From a bacterium (GTDB lineage: Bacteria; Patescibacteriota; Gracilibacteria; JAUYGZ01), in assembly GCA_030699855.1 (NCBI GenBank), contig JAUYKR010000095.1, positions 1-9,890 on the forward strand: 9,890 nucleotides of DNA. Reading direction: 5' to 3'. A model generated the notes under the pieces. It was not told where the DNA came from, did not search any database, and worked only from the letters and a program-made list of their open reading frames with translations. Positions 5,656 to 9,890 of this stretch are shown in pieces; the stretch's first letter is position 1; every line of letters begins with the position of its first letter. The translations under genes and the position numbers were made by a program.

Positions 5656-6519
5656 TCATCCCTCCCACCTGCCAAAAATCCCGCAGGGTAAGACCAGGCC
5701 AGTTCCAGTTTCCGGCAGGCCCAGTTCGTCGCAACTAGTTTTTCCGCCAAAACGCTTTTCGATGCTCAGCTTGAGCAGGTCTTGAATGACCGTGGGAGAA
5801 AAACCGGTGGTGTAGGAATTGATCAGGAAGAACAGTGGTTTTTTGCTCAGAACTTTGCTGCACAGCTCGACCAGAGCGAACAAATGGTCCTCCACTTTCC
5901 AGATTTCACCCTGCGGGCCTCTGCCAAAGCTGGGCGGATCCATGATGATGGCGTCGTACTGGCGCTCGCGCCTGATTTCCCGTTCAACAAATTTGTTCAC
6001 GTCGTCGGTGATGTATCGTATCGGATGGCTTTCCAGGCCGGAAAGTCTGGCATTCTCCTTGGCCCGTTCCACCATATTTTTTGCGGCATCCACATGGCAA
6101 ACACTGGCTCCGGCTTTGGCGCAGGCGACGGTGGCGCCGCCGGTGTAGGCGAACAAATTGAGCACGCTTATCGGCCGCTTGGCTGATGTAATTTTTTCCG
6201 CCATCCAGTCCCAGTTCACGGCCTGTTCCGGGAACAGCCCGGTGTGCTTGAAGCCCATGGTTTTGACGGCGAAGCGAAGCTCGCCGTAACTGATGAACCA
6301 TTCATCGGGTACCGTTTTGCTAAACTTCCAGCGGCCGCCGCCGGAGGAGCTCCTCTCGTATCTGGCGTCGGGTTTGTCCCAGCGCGGATGCTTGTGTGAA
6401 AGCGGCCAAATGATTTGGGGATCCGGTCGGCGCAGGATTACGTCTCCCCAACGCTCCAGCTTTTCGCCGTCGCCGCTGGCGAGCAGTTCGTAATTCTTCC
6501 AATGGTCGGCGATCTGCAT
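5656..6519 (-). CDS. Class I SAM-dependent methyltransferase, RlmI-like superfamily
   Basis: This 287-residue protein transfers a methyl group from S-adenosylmethionine, probably to RNA. An N-terminal beta-rich region (1-110) contains WKNYELLASGDGEKLERWG and FKHTGLFPEQAVNWDW. The Rossmann domain follows, with motif I VLNLFAYTGGATVACAKAGA (119-138), the acidic ribose-binding D144 and motif IV DPPSFGRG (194-201). This layout matches the Methyltrans_SAM group related to the 23S rRNA m5C methyltransferase RlmI, but without its N-terminal PUA domain. The segment where m5C enzymes carry a catalytic cysteine reads LINSYTTGFSP (232-242) with no Cys, so the modified base cannot be assigned. The start at ATG 6519 fits the family. 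It is divergent from the Crp-like gene with a 139-base gap. It ends with TGA. Confidence 0.87.
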   Translation of the reverse strand: MQIADHWKNYELLASGDGEKLERWGDVILRRPDPQIIWPLSHKHPRWDKPDARYERSSSGGGRWKFSKTVPDEWFISYGELRFAVKTMGFKHTGLFPEQAVNWDWMAEKITSAKRPISVLNLFAYTGGATVACAKAGASVCHVDAAKNMVERAKENARLSGLESHPIRYITDDVNKFVEREIRRERQYDAIIMDPPSFGRGPQGEIWKVEDHLFALVELCSKVLSKKPLFFLINSYTTGFSPTVIQDLLKLSIEKRFGGKTSCDELGLPETGTGLVLPCGIFGRWEG

Positions 6520-6658
6520 GATATAGCCAAAAATTTGCCCTCAGCTTATTCCAATTCTTTCCGGAACGACAGGGTTTTTTGGCGGAAAATAAGAGGTGAA
6601 TGCTTGTGCTATGGGTTGCCGATTTCCTGTAATACTCTATAGTCAGCGTACTCTTTTT
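6520..6658. promoter_or_regulatory. Divergent intergenic region, with a predicted promoter for the Crp-like gene
   Basis: This region separates the leftward methyltransferase from the rightward regulator. For the regulator, TTGCCG (6616-6621) and TATAGT (6638-6643) with a 16-base spacer form a plausible promoter. Transcription would start near 6650, giving a leader of only about 9 bases before ATG 6659, nearly leaderless. I see no TGTGA-N6-TCACA dyad here, so autoregulation through the box seen upstream of the reductase is not supported. Confidence 0.45.
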
Positions 6659-7348
6659 ATGCAAAAATTCCTTTCCCAAATCTCGCTTTTTCAGGGTCTC
6701 GATCAGGCTGATCTCGACTTTCTTCAGACTGGAGCCGCGACCGAGGATTTTGCCAAGGGCAAACTTATTTTTCAGTCTGGAGACGAGTCTCGACATCTGT
6801 ACCTCTTGCAGCGAGGAGCGGTTAAACTCTTCAACCTCAAAAAGGGGACTGGAAAGGAAGAAATTGTCTGTCATATTCAGCCGGGAGGGTTCTTCTGTCT
6901 GGCTCCTTTGCTCACCCGTCCTGTTCTTCACATCAATGCCAAAACACTCGAAGCCAGTCAGTTGGTCGTGATTCCCAAGTCGACCATTCAGCAGTTGATT
7001 AAGCGCTCTCATCTGTTCGCCCAGCGGGTCATCGAACACCTGGCCTGCAAGGAATGCGAACTGTGCGAGGAGGTCTGTGATTTATCGCTTTCATCCACCA
7101 AGGAGCGTTTGGCCAAGTACCTGTTGAGTCAGTATCAGCAGCAGCGCCTGCAGGGAAGTAAGTCCTTCCGTCTTACCCTCAATCAATCACAGCTGGCTTC
7201 TTTTTTGGGAACCGTTCGGGAAACGCTCAGCCGGGATCTGGCGGCTTTTAAAAAAGCCAAGGTCATTGATTCCCGTCAGGGAAAAATTTCCATTCTCAAA
7301 CCTGATGAACTCGCTTTTTTATCGGGAGGGAACTCAGGGGGATTTTAA
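6659..7348 (+). CDS. Crp/Fnr family transcriptional regulator with a cysteine cluster
   Basis: This 229-residue regulator has the Crp/Fnr layout: an N-terminal cyclic-nucleotide-binding-type beta-barrel (about 1-112; GDESRHLYLLQRGAVKLF at 41-58), a dimerisation helix (about 113-145) and a C-terminal winged helix (about 146-215) with RLAKYLLSQ, LTLNQSQLASFLGTVRETLSRDL and KVIDSRQGKISIL. The recognition helix TVRETLSRDL (185-194) carries the R-E-T-x-x-R pattern that in CRP and FNR reads TGTGA or TTGAT half-sites. The canonical cAMP motif (R-x-S in CRP) is not evident. Unusually, C130, C133, C136 and C140 form C-x2-C-x2-C-x3-C in the dimer helix, so sensing by a metal, an iron-sulfur cluster or thiols is possible. 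ATG 6659 was chosen over an upstream GTG (6596), because the extra 21 residues do not resemble the family. It leads a four-gene run. Confidence 0.88.
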   Translation: MQKFLSQISLFQGLDQADLDFLQTGAATEDFAKGKLIFQSGDESRHLYLLQRGAVKLFNLKKGTGKEEIVCHIQPGGFFCLAPLLTRPVLHINAKTLEASQLVVIPKSTIQQLIKRSHLFAQRVIEHLACKECELCEEVCDLSLSSTKERLAKYLLSQYQQQRLQGSKSFRLTLNQSQLASFLGTVRETLSRDLAAFKKAKVIDSRQGKISILKPDELAFLSGGNSGGF

Positions 7349-7363
7349 AGGGGATTTACCGCC

Positions 7364-8110
7364 ATGATTATGGAGCATGTGGATATTATCAATGTCGCCG
7401 GGCTGATGATGAATGGCAGGGATGATGGAATTGAAAAAGCATTACGGGAGGCTGAGGTAGGGCGATCGGTTCGGACGATCGCACCTACGCCTTATAAGCT
7501 TCGCCACGAAGGCCCGGAAGATGGTATTGCCAGGACTGGTCAGCTTCTTGAGCAGGCAATTGCAGACATAGATGAGCAGGATGGAAACAGTAGAATCGTG
7601 GTAGTCGGGCGTTCTTACGGTGGCTTCATGGCCCTGATGGCGGCTGTGCGGCGGGAGTTCTATCGGATTTTCCGGGTAGTATTGATTGAAGGGCCCCTGC
7701 ATCCGGATGTGGAAGTAGGTGTTCCCTGGTTAATACCGCCCTTAAAGGCCTGTCGAGCGCATTATGAAGCTCGTTCTGAATTGGCCCGTGAAGCTGTCGA
7801 TTATTTGGCGTCTCACGGAACGTCTCAGGTTGTCATCGTGCAGGGAGGCGGGAAGGATAGTGTCGTCCCTGTGGACGCTCAGGCTTTGCCCGGTAATTTT
7901 GAATCTACCGAATGGGATGGGAAGGGGGAATTAGCTCCTGCCAATGGCCAAGGAAGGATTGTCCGGTTATCCCCTCGTTTGGCAGGCCTAGGTCTTTCTC
8001 CAAGAAGATTACTTCCCGGGGGATATCGCAATCATCTATTCTGGAAACCGGAAAAAATGGAGGCGGTTGTCCGGATTATTTCTCACTCATGTTCCGATCA
8101 TGAAACCTGA
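7364..8110 (+). CDS. Alpha/beta hydrolase
   Basis: This 248-residue protein has the alpha/beta hydrolase fold. The nucleophile elbow is V-V-V-G82-R-S84-Y-G-G87, with Ser84 as nucleophile. The acid is probably D165 in GGGKDSVVPVDA, and the base H224 in GGYRNHLFWKPEKM, giving a complete Ser-Asp-His triad in normal order. There is no signal peptide, so it is cytoplasmic, and the substrate (an ester, thioester or peptide) is unknown. It begins 15 bases after the Crp-like gene and has the only clear Shine-Dalgarno-like sequence in the window (AAGGGG at 7348-7353, 10 bases before ATG 7364), which decides this start over ATG 7370. It overlaps the U32 gene by 11 bases, so translation is probably coupled. 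It contains a strong GCGATCG/CGATCGC hairpin at 7462-7482. Confidence 0.8.
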   Translation: MIMEHVDIINVAGLMMNGRDDGIEKALREAEVGRSVRTIAPTPYKLRHEGPEDGIARTGQLLEQAIADIDEQDGNSRIVVVGRSYGGFMALMAAVRREFYRIFRVVLIEGPLHPDVEVGVPWLIPPLKACRAHYEARSELAREAVDYLASHGTSQVVIVQGGGKDSVVPVDAQALPGNFESTEWDGKGELAPANGQGRIVRLSPRLAGLGLSPRRLLPGGYRNHLFWKPEKMEAVVRIISHSCSDHET

Positions 8111-9347
8111 AATCATGGCTCCGGTTGGTTCATTCGAATCTCTGGCGGCGGCGATCAACGCTGGTTGTGACAGCGTGTTTTTTGGGGTCGAACAGCTGAA
8201 CATGCGCTCGCGTTCGGCCCATAACTTTACCCTGGAAGAGATTTTTGAGGTTTCTGAATACTGCAAAAAAGCTAAGGTTAGGAGTTATATCACTCTCAAC
8301 GTGTTGCTCTATGAGCATGATATGACGCTGATGCGAAAGATCGTGGATGTTGCGAAAGCGGCCGGGATAACAGCGGTGATTTGTCAGGACATCGCGGCTA
8401 TCCAATATGCTCGTCAGGTGGAAATGCCGGTTCATGCCTCCACCCAGCTTTCGATTTCGAATTATGAAAGCGTGAAGTTTTATGCGCAGTTTTGTGACAC
8501 GATCGTGCTTGCTCGTGAGCTTGATTTGCAGATGATTGGAAATATTTGCAAACGGATCGAGGAAGAGGGTCTTCGCGGACCTTCTGGAGAACTGGTCAAG
8601 ATTGAAGTATTCGTTCATGGAGCCCTGTGTATCGCGCAGAGCGGGAGGTGCCACATGAGTATTCTGACGACGAATACTTCCGCCCAACGGGGCGCTTGCC
8701 TGCAAGAATGCCGCAAAAAATATCGAATTATTGAGGAAGAAACGGGCAATGAAATGGTGCTGGATAATCAGTACGTTCTCAGTCCCAAGGATCTGTGTGC
8801 TCTACCTTTTCTCGACCAGGTTATCAGCGCCGGTGTTTCCGTGCTCAAGTTTGAAGGCAGGGCCAGGTCCGCCCAGTACGTGGATACGGTTATTCGGGTT
8901 TATCGGGAGGCGGTGGAGAGTATTGAGTTGGGAACTTTTAGCAATGAGAAGATTGAGATCTGGATGGAGCGGCTTAGAACGGTCTACAATCGGGGCTTTT
9001 GCGAGGGTTACTTCATGGGCAAAACTCTTCCCGAATGGAGCGGCGCTTCCGGTAACCGGTCGACGGATGAGCGGGTATATGTGGGACAGGTTAAACATTA
9101 CTTTGATAAAGCCCAAGTGGCGGAGTTGGATATTCGCGCTCAGGAGCTCAAAAAAGGAGATCATTTTGTGGTGATGGGGAAGACCACGGGTGTCGTTTAC
9201 GGATCCGTGAGCGAAATGATGAGGGATGAAAAATCGATCGAGTCTTCCGGAAAACCCAGCACGGTTACGATTCCTCTGAAAGAAAAAGTTCGTTACAACG
9301 ATCACATTTACCTGCTTAAAAAGCGTGGCGCAGTTCAAGATGATTAA
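8100..9347 (+). CDS. U32 family protein (TrhP/YegQ-like, iron-sulfur)
   Basis: This 415-residue protein belongs to the U32 'peptidase' family, whose characterised bacterial members TrhP (YegQ), RlhA and UbiU/UbiV take part in O2-independent hydroxylation of tRNA, 23S rRNA and ubiquinone precursors. The signature E169-V-F-V-H-G-A-L-C177-x6-C184-H-M-S fits the U32 pattern. C200, C204 and C233 (SPKDLC) provide further candidate 4Fe-4S ligands. EIMAPVGSFESLAAAINAGCDSVFFG (4-29), HASTQLS (112-118) and LKFEGRARSAQYV (249-261) are family landmarks. The region from about 330 looks like the C-terminal U32 domain, giving a TrhP-like layout. ATG 8100 is chosen because a TTG at 8067 adds 11 non-conserved residues. 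It overlaps the hydrolase by 11 bases and the ferredoxin by 8. Hydroxylation of tRNA wobble uridine is the best guess, not proven. Confidence 0.9.
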   Translation: MKPEIMAPVGSFESLAAAINAGCDSVFFGVEQLNMRSRSAHNFTLEEIFEVSEYCKKAKVRSYITLNVLLYEHDMTLMRKIVDVAKAAGITAVICQDIAAIQYARQVEMPVHASTQLSISNYESVKFYAQFCDTIVLARELDLQMIGNICKRIEEEGLRGPSGELVKIEVFVHGALCIAQSGRCHMSILTTNTSAQRGACLQECRKKYRIIEEETGNEMVLDNQYVLSPKDLCALPFLDQVISAGVSVLKFEGRARSAQYVDTVIRVYREAVESIELGTFSNEKIEIWMERLRTVYNRGFCEGYFMGKTLPEWSGASGNRSTDERVYVGQVKHYFDKAQVAELDIRAQELKKGDHFVVMGKTTGVVYGSVSEMMRDEKSIESSGKPSTVTIPLKEKVRYNDHIYLLKKRGAVQDD

Positions 9348-9567
9348 AGTCATTCATCATCGGAAAAAATGCATCGGCTGCAATTCTTGCGTGGCCATCG
9401 CTCCGCAAAACTGGGTGATGGATGCGGAGGAGGGGAAATCCCGTTTGATCGCTGCGCGGGAGAAGGGAGGTCTATTTGTGGGTGAGATCTTCGAATGCGA
9501 CAGGGAAGCGAATGAGCAGGCTGCTAGAGCCTGTCCCATGAAGATTATCAAAGTCAACCAAGCGTAA
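9340..9567 (+). CDS. Small single-cluster 4Fe-4S ferredoxin
   Basis: This 75-residue ferredoxin has C11-I-G-C14-N-S-C17 and a distant C65-P, the four ligands of one [4Fe-4S] cluster. The position that would be the fourth Cys of the first motif in a two-cluster ferredoxin is Ala (V-A-I-A21-P), so a second cluster is not expected. C53 is an extra cysteine that could form a disulfide. It acts as a cytoplasmic one-electron carrier. The start ATG 9340 overlaps the U32 stop (TAA 9345-9347) by 8 bases; a GTG at 9325 would add five residues and is less likely. The overlap implies translational coupling with the U32 gene, so reduction of the U32 cluster or of another redox enzyme is a reasonable inference. 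A probable terminator starts at its own stop codon. Confidence 0.9.
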   Translation: MIKVIHHRKKCIGCNSCVAIAPQNWVMDAEEGKSRLIAAREKGGLFVGEIFECDREANEQAARACPMKIIKVNQA

Positions 9568-9587
9568 GGTCACATCCTTATTTTTTT
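9565..9587 (+). terminator. Predicted intrinsic terminator after the ferredoxin gene
   Basis: TAAGG (9565-9569, including the stop codon) pairs with CCTTA (9576-9580) around a 6-base loop, followed at once by seven T. The stem is short and only moderately stable, so termination may be partial. It separates the four-gene run from the reductase. Confidence 0.5.
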
Positions 9588-9590
9588 CGT

Positions 9591-9610
9591 CAATTCAACT
9601 GCCTGAATTG
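9591..9610. repeat. Short inverted repeat overlapping the CRP-type box
   Basis: CAATTCA (9591-9597) and TGAATTG (9604-9610) are perfect reverse complements with a 6-base spacer. The right arm shares its last three bases with the TTGTGA half-site, and the two dyad centres are 16 bases apart. It could be a second operator or a small hairpin. Confidence 0.6.
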
Positions 9611-9625
9611 TGACTTCTCTCACAA
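9608..9625. promoter_or_regulatory. CRP/FNR-type operator upstream of the reductase gene
   Basis: TTGTGA-CTTCTC-TCACAA is a perfect dyad (6-base half-sites, 6-base spacer) and contains the full CRP consensus TGTGA-N6-TCACA. Its centre (9616.5) is about 40 bases before the predicted transcription start near 9657, close to the class II activator position where the protein covers the -35 region. The Crp/Fnr-type regulator encoded at 6659-7348, with an R-E-T-x-x-R recognition helix, is the obvious candidate to bind it. Binding is inferred, not shown. Confidence 0.65.
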
Positions 9626-9644
9626 GATTCTTTCCCATATTTTG

Positions 9645-9650
9645 TATATT
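9645..9650 (+). promoter_or_regulatory. Possible -10 element of the reductase promoter
   Basis: TATATT lies in an AT-rich stretch 36 bases before the reductase ATG. No good -35 hexamer exists 16-18 bases upstream, where the CRP-type box lies instead, as expected for an activator-dependent promoter. The AT-rich surroundings allow other choices. Confidence 0.35.
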
Positions 9651-9685
9651 TTTTTCACGTCAGCTACTCCATATTGTATCTTCCC

Positions 9686-9890
9686 ATGAAGTACATCGAA
9701 AAACGCAATGGCGACATTGTCCCTTTTGACCGCCAAAAAATTATGGCTGCCATCGAGAAAGCGGCTGGGGCCATCGAAAGAATGGAGCCGGTCGATGCCG
9801 AACAGGTCAATATTCAGGTGCTTAAGCTCCTGAAAGGTTTAGAAAAAAAACCTGTTACTTCTGTCGAAGAGATCCAAGACCTGGTGGAAA
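9686..9890 (+). CDS. Ribonucleotide reductase, N-terminal ATP-cone (partial)
   Basis: The first 68 codons, open to the window edge, encode MKYIEKRNGDIVPFDRQKIMAAIEKAA..., an ATP-cone domain (K-R-N/D-G-x-x-x-x-F-D-x-x-K-I-x-x-A-I). This is the dATP/ATP-sensing allosteric domain at the N terminus of large-subunit ribonucleotide reductases. NrdR is excluded because it has a zinc ribbon before its cone. Class I (NrdA), II (NrdJ) and III (NrdD) enzymes cannot be told apart from this fragment. The ATG at 9686 is the first codon of the cone and is well placed after the predicted promoter. There is no Shine-Dalgarno. The upstream region holds a perfect CRP-type box, suggesting control by oxygen, redox or a nucleotide signal. 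Confidence 0.85.
   Translation, partial: MKYIEKRNGDIVPFDRQKIMAAIEKAAGAIERMEPVDAEQVNIQVLKLLKGLEKKPVTSVEEIQDLVE

Noticed and set aside
6596..6658. GTG at 6596 as start of the Crp-like gene
   Set aside because: It would add 21 residues with no family resemblance and would bury the predicted promoter inside the coding region; ATG 6659 begins directly at the normal domain boundary.
6320..7039. Long 239-codon open frame on the minus strand across the regulator start
   Set aside because: It overlaps both the methyltransferase and the Crp-like gene antisense, has an unnatural composition with no recognisable motifs, and is a shadow of real coding.
1..9890. CRISPR arrays, tRNA or rRNA genes, insertion sequences
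   Set aside because: No regularly spaced repeats, no tRNA-like cloverleaf or rRNA sequence, and no transposase or integrase were found on either strand.
1..9890. UGA=Gly genetic code (code 25) of some CPR lineages
   Set aside because: TGA ends the SemiSWEET, methyltransferase and hydrolase genes at natural C termini, and no conserved gene here has an internal TGA.

Overview
The window reads as a compact bacterial chromosome segment, roughly half GC, with short intergenic gaps and genes on both strands. TAA and TGA both end genes and no long frame contains an internal TGA, so UGA is a normal stop here. Most starts have no recognisable Shine-Dalgarno sequence. Together with the gene content (a U32 protein paired with a small ferredoxin, DinD and BRO proteins, an ATP-cone reductase), this weakly suggests an uncultivated lineage of the Candidate Phyla Radiation type. 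That placement is a guess, not a demonstrated assignment.

Left part (1-3281, all minus strand): the translation GTPase typA/BipA, broken by an in-frame TAG just before the conserved GRGE motif and then cut by the window edge; a GNAT acetyltransferase preceded by a tiny 54-codon ORF behind its own promoter; and a geranylgeranyl-reductase-like FAD protein. Middle (3344-6519, all minus): a phage-type pair, a BRO/antirepressor protein and DinD, which share one reading frame across DinD's TAG; a SemiSWEET sugar transporter lying between imperfect inverted repeats; and a stand-alone SAM methyltransferase of the RlmI-like superfamily.

Right part (6659-9890, all plus): a Crp/Fnr-type regulator is divergent from the methyltransferase and leads a tight four-gene run of regulator, alpha/beta hydrolase, U32 iron-sulfur protein and 4Fe-4S ferredoxin, with gaps or overlaps of 15, 11 and 8 bases. 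A probable terminator follows. Next comes a ribonucleotide reductase gene, of which only the N-terminal ATP-cone is in the window, with a perfect CRP-type palindrome in its promoter region.

The most interesting signal is on the right. The regulator carries a C-x2-C-x2-C-x3-C cluster in its predicted dimerisation helix and is co-transcribed, by inference, with two iron-sulfur proteins, and a CRP-like operator lies about 40 bases before the predicted start of reductase transcription. This suggests a small redox or oxygen-responsive circuit linking RNA (or cofactor) hydroxylation with deoxynucleotide supply. The gene calls are firm; the circuit is inference.
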